Made by a program: the position numbers and the translations under genes
The notes under the pieces: generated by a model
The model's database searches: none
Told to the model about the DNA's origin: nothing
What the model saw: the letters and a program-made list of their open reading frames with translations, nothing else
Shown here: positions 1 through 11,122 of the stretch, in pieces
Position numbering within the stretch: position 1 is the stretch's first letter
Layout of the letters: the number at the start of each line of letters is the position of its first letter
Source: Brassica napus
Lineage: Eukaryota; Streptophyta; Magnoliopsida; Brassicales; Brassicaceae
Assembly (NCBI RefSeq): GCF_020379485.1
Contig: NW_026016750.1
Span: 124,001-188,000 of the forward strand
DNA: 64,000 nt
Direction: 5' to 3'

Positions 1-1
1 A

Positions 2-533
2 TATGAGATTTAAGGATGTAAATGATTATCTGAGTTTAGAAAGGATTATAGAAGAGAATAAGAGATTAAGAGGCAGATTAGAGACTAATGGAGAATCATA
101 ATGAAATGAGTACAGAGAGAGATTGTTTAGAACTGTCTTTTTTTATTATGAGATGAGGTTACAATATTTATAGAAGAGGCATTAGGGTTTACAAGTCAAG
201 AGAAAGCAGCACTAGTCATAAGCATGTGAAGTCAAGCCAAAGGGGAGCGTCTCTTTTGAATTCACGGATGGTAAGGCTCACACGCTTGGCCTTTACAGCC
301 TGTCCACGGCCTGGATGGATAAGGCTCGTCCCGCCCTTATCCCTAAACGGTCTGATCAGTCTTGAGACCTTCTATGTACTCTAGAGGCTTTACTCACCCA
401 TCTCCTTCTTCCTTCATGTTTCCTCAGATGTACGGCCAAGCCCCTGTCCGTACATAGGCCGTACTGTCCGTACTCTTTCCATCACTTGCTTAGCTCTTCC
501 TCTCCTTCTCATAATGACTTCCTCATCTCAACA
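2..533 (-). repeat. 3' LTR of element A
   Basis: This is a direct repeat of 5461-5993. On the coding strand it starts TGTTGAG and ends CTCATA, so the termini are TG...TA. It is bounded on the right by the polypurine tract of element A. Confidence 0.95.
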
Positions 534-548
534 CTCCCCCTCAAGCTT
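534..548 (-). promoter_or_regulatory. Polypurine tract of element A
   Basis: On the minus strand this reads AAGCTTGAGGGGGAG directly before the 3' LTR. It is the usual primer site for plus-strand DNA synthesis. The same tract occurs in the other elements at 9035-9049, 10614-10628, 22818-22832, 33469-33483, 34821-34835, 45111-45125 and 48777-48791. Confidence 0.85.
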
Positions 549-673
549 AGCTTTGTGAAAGCCTAAGCTTGGATGGCTATGAGATCTTCCTCATTAAAAA
601 CCTCACCAAGGAAAACCCATTGGGACAAAACCTTGATGAGGGAAAAAGAGTAAAGACCTCACAGCCAAGAGGA

Positions 674-3600
674 TCAGCTCCTTCTCTTCCCAAGATCAAT
701 GAGGCCCAACCTGATGTGAATGGACTCCATTGTCTTCTGTCTTGCAGCCTTGGTGAACACATCAGCCAACTGATCTTCACTCCTCGTGTAACATGGCAAG
801 ATGACTCCTAGAATGATCATTTGCCTCACCTTGTGGCAATCAACTTCAATGTGCTTGGTTCTCTCATGAAACACCGAGTTGGATGCAATGTGAATGGCTG
901 CTTGGTTATCACAATGCATTGTCATTGGCGTGGCTTGATCAATCTCCAAATGCTTCAAGATGCCTTTGATCCACACCAACTCGTTGGTAAGCTTCAGCAT
1001 AGCTCTATACTCAGCTTCTGCACTTGAGCAAGAGACCACCTTCTGCTTCTTACTCTTCCATGTCACCAAGTTGCCTCCAATGAATGTGCAATAGCCTGTG
1101 GTTGATCTCCTGTCTGCTCTATCACCAGCCCAATCTGCATCACAGTATCCAACCACTTCAGTGCTTCCATTGCAACCCATCCATACTCCTTGATCAGGTG
1201 AGCCGTTGAGATACATCAAGATCCTCTCCACCATGCGCCAATGATGCTCCTTAGGAACTTGCATGTGTTGACTCACCTGATTCACAGCAAAACAAATGTC
1301 AGGTCTAGTTATGGTAAGATAAATCAATTTGCCAACTAGTTTTCTATAGAGTTTAGGATCCTGATAAGGTTTGCTGTCTTCAATCTCCCCCTCTCGTGGG
1401 ACTTTGTAGCCATCCTCCATAGGCATCCTTGCAGTCTTGCCTCCATAAGCACCTGCACCTTTCAAAAGATCAAGTGTATACTTCCTTTGGGACATGAATA
1501 AACCTTCCTTGGATCTACATATCTCAATTCCAAGAAAGTATTTCATTTCTCCCAAATCTTTAATCTCAAACATGGATTTAATGAACTCCTTGGTTGCTAT
1601 GATACCTTCCTTATCACTTCCTGTGATAATGATATCATCAACATACACAAGAAGTGCAATCATACCTGAGGGAGTTGTGAGTGTGAAGAGAGTGTGGTCT
1701 AGTTCAGACTTCTTGAAGCCACGGCCATTCAGAGTAGTGCTCAGCTTGTTGTACCAAGCCCTTGGTGATTGCTTCAGCCCATAGATAGCTTTCTTCAATC
1801 TTAACACATTCCCTTTCTTCACTAAGTGTTCCAGGCCTGGAGGTGGATGCATATATACTTCATCCTCAAGTTCACCTTGTAAGAATGCATTCTTCACATC
1901 CATTTGCCATAACCCCCATCCAAGATTCACAGCCAAGCTTAATACAATCCTTATTGTATGTAGTTTAGCTACTGGTGCAAAGGTTTCTATGTAATCTTCT
2001 CCATAAGTTTGAGTGAAACCTCTTGCTACTAGCCTTGACTTCTTCCTCTCAACCTTTCCATCAGCCTTATACTTGATTGTGAATATCCATTTACTACTCA
2101 CAGCCTTCTTCCCTTTTGGTAACTCACTCTCATACCATGTATCATTCTTGATCATGGCTCCTGCCTCAGCTCCAACTGATTCCTTCCATTCTTTATCCAT
2201 GATTGCTTCTTCATAGCTTCTTGGAATATAGTTCTCATCCAAGTTAACCATGAACGCACAATGTTCTTCAGGGTATTGAGCAAAGGAACACACAACTCGA
2301 GAAGGATCCTCCACAGCTTGGGCATTGTAGTACACTCGCGTGTTTACCCAAGAGGAAGGATCCTTTCTAATCCTTGTGCTTCTCCTCAATACAGGTTGTT
2401 CTTGCACTTGAACCTGCTCATCTTGTATATGCGGTTCTTGTGCTTCACTGTGATGTTCTTCATCTCCTTGGTCTTGCTCACCTTGATGATGAGAACCTGA
2501 GTTGAACTCTTCTCCTTCTTCACTCAAGCCGACTCCTTCTTGGCCATTTTCTTGAGTTTCAGGTTCACTTCCCCCCTCATGATCAAGGTGAGGTGTTTGA
2601 GCAGCTCTTCTTGGTTCATTTGAGCTCTCTTCTGGTTGTCTACTTCTTGTGGACTGATCCTGATTCATCTTGATACCAAGACCTTCCAAAATCACTCTTA
2701 AGACTCCAGCCTTATCTGATGTAAGATCCCTCAAGTCTTCTTGATTCTTCTCTTCATAGTATCCTCTTTCTTCAATGAACTTCACATCTCTAGATACAAG
2801 TACCCTTCTAGCTTCTGGATCATAACACTTATATCCTTTTTGAGTTGTTGAGTAGCCAATGAACATTGCCTTTCTGCTTCTTGCTTCTAGCTTGTTCCTC
2901 AACTCTCCTGGTACCAACACATAACACAAGCATCCAAACACTCTCATATATGTCAAAGATGGCTTGCGCTGGTTCAGTACCTCAAATGGTGCTTGATCCT
3001 TCAATACCCTTGTAGGTATTCGGTTGATTAGATAGCAAGCAGTGGATACAGCATCACTCCAGAATCTTTTAGGTACATTAGCTTGGAACATTAATGACCG
3101 AGCCACCTCCATCAAGTGCCTGTTCTTCCTCTCAGCTACACCATTCTGTTGTGGTGTGTAGGGGCAGCTTGTTTGATGAAGTATTCCATGATGATCTAGA
3201 TGGCTTTTGAACGCATAGCTTGTGTATTCTCCTCCATTATCTGATCTCAAAATTTTAATCTTAGCATGATAATGGTTAGTCACATAAGCTTGAAAGTTCT
3301 TGAATGCATCTATCACCCTATCTTTTGATGGAATTAGTGTTAACCAGGTGTATTTAGATTTTTCATCAATGAATGTGACAAAGTACTTATGATTATCTCT
3401 AGAGAAACTAGGTGCAGTCCACACATCAGTATGAATCAAATCAAAGCAATTTTCATAAACAGTAGATGTTCTTGGAAACACATTCTTACAATGCTTGCCT
3501 AAAATGCAAGCTTCACACTTATCATTTTCAAAAACCACACCTGGTAACATCAAGTTTAAAGCCCTCTCATGGGGATGACCTAGTCTAGCATGCCACAATG

Positions 3601-5197
3601 CATTTTTATTCAAACTAGAAGCAGAAGTAAATGAGCAGTTATGATTGGAAACAGGATCAAGCTTCTCAAGCATATATAACTCTCCCTTTGTAACTCCTTT
3701 TCCAATCAATTGGCTGCTTTCAATATCCTGAAACTTCACATCATTAGGACTGAATATAACATTGCAATTCAAATCAGTAGTGCATTTCTTAACTGAAAGT
3801 AGATTTGATGTGAATTCAGGAATATAAAATGCTCTAGTAGTCTTATCAAATAGCTTTAAGTTTCCTATTCCCTTAATAGGTATCTTATCTCCATTTGCAA
3901 TCATCACACATCCATTAGTAGGTTCTATGTCTTTAATCAGGTTGGTGTCACTAATCATATGATGAGATGCACCTGAATCTATAATCAATGGTTTGGATGC
4001 ATTGCTAGCATGATGGCAGATACATTTTGATCTATATGCATTCATCCTAGCATTTCTATCAATGCACTGCTCAATTCCAGCCTTACTATCATTCCTAGCA
4101 ATCTCAGCCTTACTGTGAGTCATTTCTATAGTCCTAGCAATCATAGAAGCACCAAATGAATACCCATGAATGTTACCATTATCCTTGAGCATTTTGATGA
4201 GTGCATCCATCTCGGACCTCCTGATGAAGTCTTGATCATTGCCTCGGGGGTTGATGGCTCCAGTATAGGTCACCAAAGCTTTTCCATTTCCTTCACGGTT
4301 CTCCACTTCAGTTCCTCGGTTGGATGGCCCTGCTCCACTTGATCCTTCAGTCATGTGAGCTCTTGCCTCTTTCTCCTTTATGAACTTAGCCGGCTTCAAG
4401 TGGGGATGGAGTATCCAGCACTGAATCTTCTTGTGCCCATACCTCTTGCAATGATCACAATTCCCATTGAACTTCTCATACTTGTTGTAGCCAGCTTTGT
4501 TGGCTTGAGGAGGTTCTTCACGGTCAGATTGCACAGCATTTGCAAGAGATAAGTCTCCCTTGCCTCCAAACAAGCCCATTGAGCCCTGCTCCCTTTGTAT
4601 CTGAGCACACACCTCCTCAAGGTCAGGTAACTTCTCGGACCTTAGCATGTGCTGAATGAGACCATTGTAGCTTGCGTTCAATGTGAGCAGCAACCCAAAG
4701 ACCTTGTCCTGCTCACGCCTCTCATTTAGAAGCTCTGGATCAACTGTGCTTGGCCTCAACATCTCCAGCTCAGACCACAGTGTCCTGAACCTCCCCAAAT
4801 GCTTTGTAAACTCCATGTCATCTTGGGTTAACTCGTTGATTGCCTTCTTGACTTCAAACACTCGGTTCAGGTTAGAAACATTTCCATACACCTTCTTCAG
4901 AGTGTCCCACAGCTCCTTGGCTGTCTCACAGTAGCTATAAGCATCTAGGATAGCCGGTTCCAAAGAGGCATGAAGGACTGACATCACCATCATGTCTTCT
5001 TGTTGCCACTTCTCCACAACACTCTCCTCGGAGCTCTCTGCGTCACCCTCTTGAGTAATCGCCCTTGGAGCTTCACCAGCTGTGATATGCTTCCACAAAC
5101 CCTTGCTTCCCACAGCAGTCTTCACCATCCTAGACCAGACTAGGTAGTTGCTTCCTTTGAATGTCACCGCGACCTTCATCTTCATAACACTTTCCAT
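674..5197 (-). CDS. Gag-Pol polyprotein of element A (1507 aa)
   Basis: This single frame encodes a complete copia polyprotein with no internal stop. Visible parts in order: Gag core (about 1-230, with WSEL and ERREQD motifs); zinc knuckle CX2CX4HX4C at 247-260; aspartic protease with DSGASHHM at 407-414; integrase zinc site with H536, H541, C561 and C564; integrase catalytic D591, D653 and E689 (DD35E); an acidic Glu/Gln/Ser-rich linker (about 850-935); reverse transcriptase with YVDD at 1185-1188; RNase H with the GYCDADWAGD, SSAEAEYRA and CDNQAAIH motifs near the C-terminus. The chosen ATG is at 5195-5197, about 245 nt downstream of the primer-binding site. No chromodomain or envelope gene is seen. 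The product should form particles, reverse-transcribe the RNA and integrate the copy. Confidence 0.95.
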   Translation of the reverse strand: MESVMKMKVAVTFKGSNYLVWSRMVKTAVGSKGLWKHITAGEAPRAITQEGDAESSEESVVEKWQQEDMMVMSVLHASLEPAILDAYSYCETAKELWDTLKKVYGNVSNLNRVFEVKKAINELTQDDMEFTKHLGRFRTLWSELEMLRPSTVDPELLNERREQDKVFGLLLTLNASYNGLIQHMLRSEKLPDLEEVCAQIQREQGSMGLFGGKGDLSLANAVQSDREEPPQANKAGYNKYEKFNGNCDHCKRYGHKKIQCWILHPHLKPAKFIKEKEARAHMTEGSSGAGPSNRGTEVENREGNGKALVTYTGAINPRGNDQDFIRRSEMDALIKMLKDNGNIHGYSFGASMIARTIEMTHSKAEIARNDSKAGIEQCIDRNARMNAYRSKCICHHASNASKPLIIDSGASHHMISDTNLIKDIEPTNGCVMIANGDKIPIKGIGNLKLFDKTTRAFYIPEFTSNLLSVKKCTTDLNCNVIFSPNDVKFQDIESSQLIGKGVTKGELYMLEKLDPVSNHNCSFTSASSLNKNALWHARLGHPHERALNLMLPGVVFENDKCEACILGKHCKNVFPRTSTVYENCFDLIHTDVWTAPSFSRDNHKYFVTFIDEKSKYTWLTLIPSKDRVIDAFKNFQAYVTNHYHAKIKILRSDNGGEYTSYAFKSHLDHHGILHQTSCPYTPQQNGVAERKNRHLMEVARSLMFQANVPKRFWSDAVSTACYLINRIPTRVLKDQAPFEVLNQRKPSLTYMRVFGCLCYVLVPGELRNKLEARSRKAMFIGYSTTQKGYKCYDPEARRVLVSRDVKFIEERGYYEEKNQEDLRDLTSDKAGVLRVILEGLGIKMNQDQSTRSRQPEESSNEPRRAAQTPHLDHEGGSEPETQENGQEGVGLSEEGEEFNSGSHHQGEQDQGDEEHHSEAQEPHIQDEQVQVQEQPVLRRSTRIRKDPSSWVNTRVYYNAQAVEDPSRVVCSFAQYPEEHCAFMVNLDENYIPRSYEEAIMDKEWKESVGAEAGAMIKNDTWYESELPKGKKAVSSKWIFTIKYKADGKVERKKSRLVARGFTQTYGEDYIETFAPVAKLHTIRIVLSLAVNLGWGLWQMDVKNAFLQGELEDEVYMHPPPGLEHLVKKGNVLRLKKAIYGLKQSPRAWYNKLSTTLNGRGFKKSELDHTLFTLTTPSGMIALLVYVDDIIITGSDKEGIIATKEFIKSMFEIKDLGEMKYFLGIEICRSKEGLFMSQRKYTLDLLKGAGAYGGKTARMPMEDGYKVPREGEIEDSKPYQDPKLYRKLVGKLIYLTITRPDICFAVNQVSQHMQVPKEHHWRMVERILMYLNGSPDQGVWMGCNGSTEVVGYCDADWAGDRADRRSTTGYCTFIGGNLVTWKSKKQKVVSCSSAEAEYRAMLKLTNELVWIKGILKHLEIDQATPMTMHCDNQAAIHIASNSVFHERTKHIEVDCHKVRQMIILGVILPCYTRSEDQLADVFTKAARQKTMESIHIRLGLIDLGKRRS

Positions 5198-5442
5198 TTT
5201 GAACAGCTTGACGTCTACAGCTTGAACAAACGACTAGATCTTGTACTGAGAACCCACACTGCCCTCTAGAACACAGATTTACCCTTGAGTCTTCAAATGA
5301 ACCTCCCACGGATCACCAAGACACACGCAAAGTACCTTGAGCTTTTGAACTCTCAAGAAACTCTCAAACACACTCACTTGTTCTCTTAAAGTTTCAAACT
5401 TGAATCCTTTAAGAGAGTCACTCACGAACTCAGTTTTTAATC

Positions 5443-5460
5443 AACCTGGCTCTGATACCA
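5443..5460 (-). promoter_or_regulatory. Primer-binding site of element A (initiator Met tRNA)
   Basis: The minus strand reads TGGTATCAGAGCCAGGTT immediately after the 5' LTR. This is complementary to the 3' end of plant initiator-methionine tRNA including CCA. The same 18-mer marks all elements in the window. Confidence 0.9.
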
Positions 5461-5993
5461 TATGAGATTTAAGGATGTAAATGATTATCTGAGTTTAGAA
5501 AGGATTATAGAAGAGAATAAGAGATTAAGAGGCAGATTAGAGACTAATGGAGAATCATAATGAAATGAGTACAGAGAGAGATTGTTTAGAACTGTCTTTT
5601 TTTATTATGAGATGAGGTTACAATATTTATAGAAGAGGCATTAGGGTTTACAAGTCAAGAGAAAGCAGCACTAGTCATAAGCATGTGAAGTCAAGCCAAA
5701 GGGGAGCGTCTCTTTTGAATTCACGGATGGTAAGGCTCACACGCTTGGCCTTTACAGCCTGTCCACGGCCTGGATGGATAAGGCTCGTCCCGCCCTTATC
5801 CCTAAACGGTCTGATCAGTCTTGAGACCTTCTATGTACTCTAGAGGCTTTTACTCACCCATCTCCTTCTTCCTTCATGTTTCCTCAGATGTACGGCCAAG
5901 CCCCTGTCCGTACATAGGCCGTACTGTCCGTACTCTTTCGATCACTTGCTTAGCTCTTCCTCTCCTTCTCATAATGACTTCCTCATCTCAACA
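5461..5993 (-). repeat. 5' LTR of element A with promoter
   Basis: This is a 533-bp repeat of 2-533. A TATA-like stretch (TATAAATAT on the minus strand, about 5623-5631) is followed by TGTAACCTC, a layout shared by the other LTRs here. U3 carries several GTAC motifs (about 5890-5935). The LTR ends 23 bp before the gag ATG of element E, head to head with it. Confidence 0.93.
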
Positions 5994-6016
5994 CTGTAGA
6001 CGTCAAGCTGTTCAAA

Positions 6017-7804
6017 ATGGAAAGTGTTATGAAGATGAAGGTCGCGGTGACATTCAAAGGAAGCAACTACCTAGTCTGGTCTAGGATGGTGAAGACTGCT
6101 GTGGGAAGCAAGGGTTTGTGGAAGCATATCACAGCTGGTGAAGCTCCAAGGGCGATTACTCAAGAGGGTGACGCAGAGAGCTCCGAGGAGAGTGTTGTGG
6201 AGAAGTGGCAACAAGAAGACATGATGGTGATGTCAGTCCTTCATGCCTCTTTGGAACCGGCTATCCTAGATGCTTATAGCTACTGTGAGACAGCCAAGGA
6301 GCTGTGGGACACTCTGAAGAAGGTGTATGGAAATGTTTCTAACCTGAACCGAGTGTTTGAAGTCAAGAAGGCAATCAACGAGTTAACCCAAGTTGACATG
6401 GAGTTTACAAAGCATTTGGGGAGGTTCAGGACACTGTGGTCTGAGCTGGAGATGTTGAGGCCAAGCACAGTTGATCCAGAGCTTCTAAATGAGAGGCGTG
6501 AGCAGGACAAGGTCTTTGGGTTACTGCTCACATTGAACGCAAGCTACAATGGTCTCATTCAGCACATGCTAAGGTCCGAGAAGTTACCTGACCTTGAGGA
6601 GGTGTGTGCTCAGATACAAAGGGAGCAGGGCTCAATGGGCTTGTTTGGAGGCAAGGGAGACTTATCTCTTGCAAATGCTGTGCAGTCTGACCGTGAAGAA
6701 CCTCCTCAAGCCAACAAAGCTGGCTACAACAAGTATGAGAAGTTCAATGGGAATTGTGATCATTGCAAGAGGTATGGGCACAAGAAGATTCAGTGCTGGA
6801 TACTCCATCCCCACTTGAAGCCGGCTAAGTTCATAAAGGAGAAAGAGGCAAGAGCTCACATGACTGAAGGATCAAGTGGAGCAGGGCCATCCAACCGAGG
6901 AACTGAAGTGGAGAACCGTGAAGGAAATGGAAAAGCTTTGGTGACCTATACTGGAGCCATCAACCCCCGAGGCAATGATCAAGACTTCATCAGGAGGTCC
7001 GAGATGGATGCACTCATCAAAATGCTCAAGGATAATGGTAACATTCATGGGTATTCATTTGGTGCTTCTATGATTGCTAGGACTATAGAAATGACTCACA
7101 GTAAGGCTGAGATTGCTAGGAATGATAGTAAGGCTGGAATTGAGCAGTGCATTGATAGAAATGCTAAGATGAATGCATATAGATCAAAATGTATCTGCCA
7201 TCATGCTAGCAATGCATCCAAACCATTGATTATAGATTCAGGTGCATCTCATCATATGATTAGTGACACCAACCTGATTAAAGACATAGAACCTACTAAT
7301 GGATGTGTGATGATTGCAAATGGAGATAAGATACCTATTAAGGGAATAGGAAACTTAAAGCTATTTGATAAAACTACTAGAGCATTTTATATTCCTAAAT
7401 TCACATCAAATCTACTTTCAGTTAAGAAATGCACTACTGATTTGAATTGCAATGTTATATTCAGTCCTAATGATGTGAAGTTTCAGGATATTGAAAGCAG
7501 CCAATTGATTGGAAAAGGAGTTACAAAGGGAGAGCTATATATGCTTGAGAAGCTTGATCCTGTTTCCAATCATAACTGCTCATTTACTTTTGCTTCTAGT
7601 TTGAATAAAAATGCATTGTGGCATGCTAGACTAGGTCATCCCCATGAGAGGGCTTTAAACTTAATGTTACCAGGTGTGGTTTTTGAAAATGATAAGTGTG
7701 AAGCTTGCATTTTAGGCAAGCATTGTAAGAATGTGTTTCCAAGAACATCTACTGTTTATGAAAATTGCTTTGACTTGATTCATACTGATGTGTGGAGCAC
7801 CTAG
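6017..7804 (+). pseudogene. Gag-protease-integrase 5' part of element E, frameshifted
   Basis: This starts at the same ATG as element A and is about 99% identical to it over 595 residues (for example V for D at residue 126). It contains Gag, zinc knuckle, protease and the integrase zinc site. After the DVW of the integrase core the frame is lost: about 7796/7797 two bases (CT) are missing relative to A, and translation stops at 7802-7804. The rest of pol is in another frame, so this copy cannot make full Gag-Pol, although Gag and protease could still be made. The leader is also separated from its LTR promoter by element A. Confidence 0.93.
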
Positions 7805-8453
7805 TTTCTCTAGAGATAATAATAAGTACTTTGTCACATTCATTGATGAAAAATCTAAATACACCTGGTTAACACTAATTCCATCAAAAGATAGGGTGAT
7901 AGATGCATTCAAGAACTTTCAAGCTTATGTGACTAACCATTATCATGCTAAGATTAAAATTTTGAGATCAGATAATGGAGGAGAATACACAAGCTATGCG
8001 TTCAAAAGCCATCTAGATCATCATGGAATACTTCATCAAACAAGCTGCCCCTACACACCACAACAGAATGGTGTAGCTGAGAGGAAGAACAGGCACTTGA
8101 TGGAGGTGGCTCGGTCATTAATGTTCCAAGCTAATGTACCTAAAAGATTCTGGAGTGATGCTGTATCCACTGCTTGCTATCTAATCAACCGAATACCTAC
8201 AAGGGTATTGAAGGATCAAGCACCATTTGAGGTACTGAACCAGCGCAAGCCATCTTTGACATATATGAGAGTGTTTGGATGCTTGTGTTATGTGTTGGTA
8301 CCAGGAGAGTTGAGGAACAAGCTAGAAGCAAGAAGCAGAAAGGCAATGTTCATTGGCTACTCAACAACTCAAAAAGGATATAAGTGTTATGATCCAGAAG
8401 CTAGAAGGGTACTTGTATCTAGAGATGTGAAGTTCATTGAAGAAAGAGGATAC
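7797..8453 (+). pseudogene. Integrase core of element E, out of frame and cut by element B
   Basis: After the 2-bp deletion the integrase frame continues with the core motifs RSDNGGEY and NGVAERKNR (the catalytic D and E of DD35E). It runs to the GATAC target site at 8449-8453, where element B is inserted. The reading frame resumes at 20608. It matches element A almost exactly. Confidence 0.92.
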
Positions 8454-9034
8454 TGAAATCTTTAGAGAATCTGAGTTGTATGAAAGAGTAGTATGATTTA
8501 GGTTGAGTAGAGAAAGGATTAGTGACTAATGGAGAATCATTATGGAAATGTGTAGAGAGATTGATAGGATAGAACTGTCTGATTTATTATTATGGAGAGA
8601 TTACTTATTTATATGGATCAGCATACAAGGGTTTTGTAATAGTGAAAGCAAATCCTAAAGACTAAGCATGTGTAGTCAAACCAAGAAGGGGCGCACCTCA
8701 TTTGAATGAACGGAGGTGAGGCTTTACACGCTTGATGCCAAAGGCATCTTTGCCCAGATGCTCCTTTTGACTTTACAGCTAGTAACAGCTTGAGCCGCGT
8801 CTCAACCTTATCCTCTAACGGTCATATCCTAAAGCCTCTTCCTCTTGTAGAGTCATCGGCCACTTTAGGATAGATGTGAGCTTTGCCTTCCCTCCCAAGG
8901 TACCTAAGTTGTACGGCCTTTTTCCTATCCGTACACTTCTTCTTAACTTCACACAACTACTCCATCTCTTCCTTTGACCTCTCTTCTCATGTAAACCCTT
9001 GATCCTTTCACTTAATCATCTCCATAACTTAACA
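8454..9034 (-). repeat. 3' LTR of element B
   Basis: This is a 581-bp direct repeat of 20022-20602. On the coding strand it starts TGTTAAG and ends TTTCA. The polypurine tract is adjacent at 9035-9049. Confidence 0.94.
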
Positions 9035-9103
9035 CTCCCCCTCAAGCTTAGCTTTGTGAAAGTCTAAGCTTGGACAGCCATGAGATCTTCCTCATTAAAA
9101 ACC

Positions 9104-10091
9104 TCACCAAGGAAAACCCATTGGGACAAAACCTTGATGAGGGAAAAAGAGTAAAGACCTCACAGCCAAAGGGGATGAGCTCCTTCTCTTCCCAAGATCA
9201 ATGAGGCCCAACCTGATGTGAATGGACTCCATTGTCTTCTGTCTTGCAGCCTTGGTGAACACATCAGCCAACTGATCTTCACTCCTTGTGTAACATGGCA
9301 AGATGACTCCTAGGATGATCATCTGCCTCACCTTGTGGCAATCAACTTCAATGTGCTTGGTTCTCTCATGGAACACCGAGTTGGAGGCAATGTGGATAGC
9401 TGCTTGGTTATCACAATGCATTGTCATTGGTGTGGCTTGATCAATCTCTAAATGCTTCAAGATGCCTTTGATCCACACCAGCTCGTTTGTAAGCTTCAGC
9501 ATAGCTCTATACTCAGCTTCTGCACTTGAGCAAGAGACCACCTTCTGCTTCTTACTCTTCCATGTAACCAAGTTGCCTCCAATGAATGTGCAATAGCCTG
9601 TGGTTGATCTCCTGTCTGCTCTATCACCAGCCCAATCCGCATCACAGTATCCAACCACTTCAGTGCTCCCATTGCAACCCATCCATACTCCTTGATCAGG
9701 TGAGCCGTTGAGATACATCAAGATCCTCTCCACCATGCGCCAATGATGTTCCTTAGGCACTTGCATGTGTTGACTCACCTGATTCACAGCAAAACAAATG
9801 TCAGGTCTAGTTATGGTAAGGTAAATCAATTTACCAACTAGTTTTCTATAGAGTTTAGGATCCTGATAAGGTTTGCTGTCTTCAATCTCCCCCTCTCGTG
9901 GGACTTTGTAGCCATCCTCCATAGGCATCCTTGCTGTCTTGCCTCCATAAGCACCTGCACCTTTCAAAAGATCAAGTGTATACCTCCTTTGGGACATGAA
10001 TAAACCTTCCTTGGATCTACATATCTCAATTCCAAGAAAGTATTTCATTTCTCCCAAGTCTTTAATCTCAAACATTGATTTAAGGAACTCC
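9104..10091 (-). pseudogene. RT C-terminus and RNase H of element B (3' part of split gag-pol)
   Basis: This is the C-terminal fragment of the polyprotein of B, severed from its 5' part by element C. It holds the end of reverse transcriptase (FEIKDLGEMKYFLGIEIC) and RNase H (GYCDADWAGD, SSAEAEYRA, CDNQAAIH). Across about 300 residues it differs from element A at essentially one position (R for K in SQRRYTL), unlike the gag region, where the two differ much more. The usual TGA after GKRRS is mutated to TCA, adding about 23 extra residues before the stop at 9104-9106. The frame across the C target site (ACTCC, 10087-10091) would be intact. Confidence 0.9.
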
Positions 10092-10613
10092 TATACACTT
10101 TTGTGTATGTAGAGTGATGAATAAATAACAAGAGATGATTAGTGTAGATTTGGAGATTTAAGAGAGACTAAGAGAATAAAGAACAAGAGAGAATACTCAA
10201 AACTCCATTAGATTGATTAATGAGAGAGTTTACAACATATATAGAGTAGGGATACATAAAAACGTCCAGGTTCAGTCTAGCTAGGATAAGAAGCATCTGT
10301 AGTCAAAGATGCCTTATTCAAACTAGCCAATAAGGTTCCTAACATGCTTGGGTATCTTGCTTTAGCTTTCCAGCTGTGCCAGCCTGTCTAAAGCTTTCTT
10401 CCCTTGACCAGACCATATCCAAACTCCTCCTTGCTTATCCATACTCCCCCTGGCGTGTTTCACTCTCCAAATAGGTGCAAGGTAACTTCCCAAGTCTTAT
10501 AACTCAGTTACCACAGTAACAATAAAGTTACTGTGGTAAATCACCAAAGTTACTGCCTGCTCCAAATTCCTTCCTCTATCCATGTATCAACTCTTCATCT
10601 CCTCATCTCAACA
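10092..10613 (-). repeat. 3' LTR of element C
   Basis: This is a 522-bp direct repeat of 15642-16163 and matches the LTRs of element I. It contains the ACCACAGTAAC inverted repeat (about 10520-10550). The polypurine tract follows at 10614-10628. Confidence 0.94.
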
Positions 10614-10756
10614 CTCCCCCTCAAGCTTGACCATGTGGAACAAGTCAAGCTTGGAAACCATGAAGACCTCCCTCATTAAAAAACCTCACCAAAGAAAACC
10701 CATTGGGATAAAACTTTGATGAGGGAAAAAGAGTGGAGACTCCATGGTTAAGGGGC

Positions 10757-11122
10757 TCAGCTCCTGGGAGTAAGATCGATGAGTCCAAGCCTGGATAGTA
10801 TGGACTCCATTGTCTTCAATCTCGCTGCCTTGGTAAACACATCTGCAAGCTGATCTTCACTCCTTGTATAACATGGCAGAATCACTCCTAAGATAATCAT
10901 CTGCCTCACCTTATGACAATCCACCTCTATGTGCTTTGTTCTCTCATGAAACACTGAGTTGGAGGCAATGTGGATAGCTGCTTGATTATCACAATGCATA
11001 GTCATAGGAGTACTCTGCTCAATCTCTAGATGCTTCAAGATCCCCTTGATCCACACCAATTCGTTTGTCAGCTTCAACATGGCTCTATACTCAGCTTCAG
11101 CACTTGAACAAGAGATAACCTT
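10757..11122 (-). pseudogene. RNase H C-terminus of element C
   Basis: This is the end of the RNase H domain (SSAEAEYRA, CDNQAAIH, then GLIDLTPRS and a stop at 10757). It lies downstream of an in-frame nonsense codon and would not be translated with the rest of pol. It matches element I closely. Confidence 0.88.

Larger units (their letters stand above)
2..5993 (-). mobile_element. Element A: complete Ty1/copia retrotransposon
   Basis: A full-length minus-strand element: 3' LTR at 2-533, 5' LTR at 5461-5993, primer-binding site at 5443-5460, polypurine tract next to the 3' LTR, and one unbroken gag-pol frame. It sits in the leader of its sibling element E. The right target duplication is CTGTA (5994-5998); base 1 is the last A of the left copy. 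The LTRs differ by one substitution (C480 against G5940) and one single-base indel, which points to a recent insertion. It is potentially autonomous. Confidence 0.95.

Noticed and set aside
674..5197. Many 60 to 110-codon frames antisense to gag-pol in all elements
   Set aside because: They recur at the same places opposite conserved pol motifs in every copy and carry no domain of their own; they are shadows of the pol frame.
5443..5460. tRNA gene
   Set aside because: Only the 18 nt complementary to the 3' end of initiator-Met tRNA are present, in the position of a primer-binding site; no cloverleaf.
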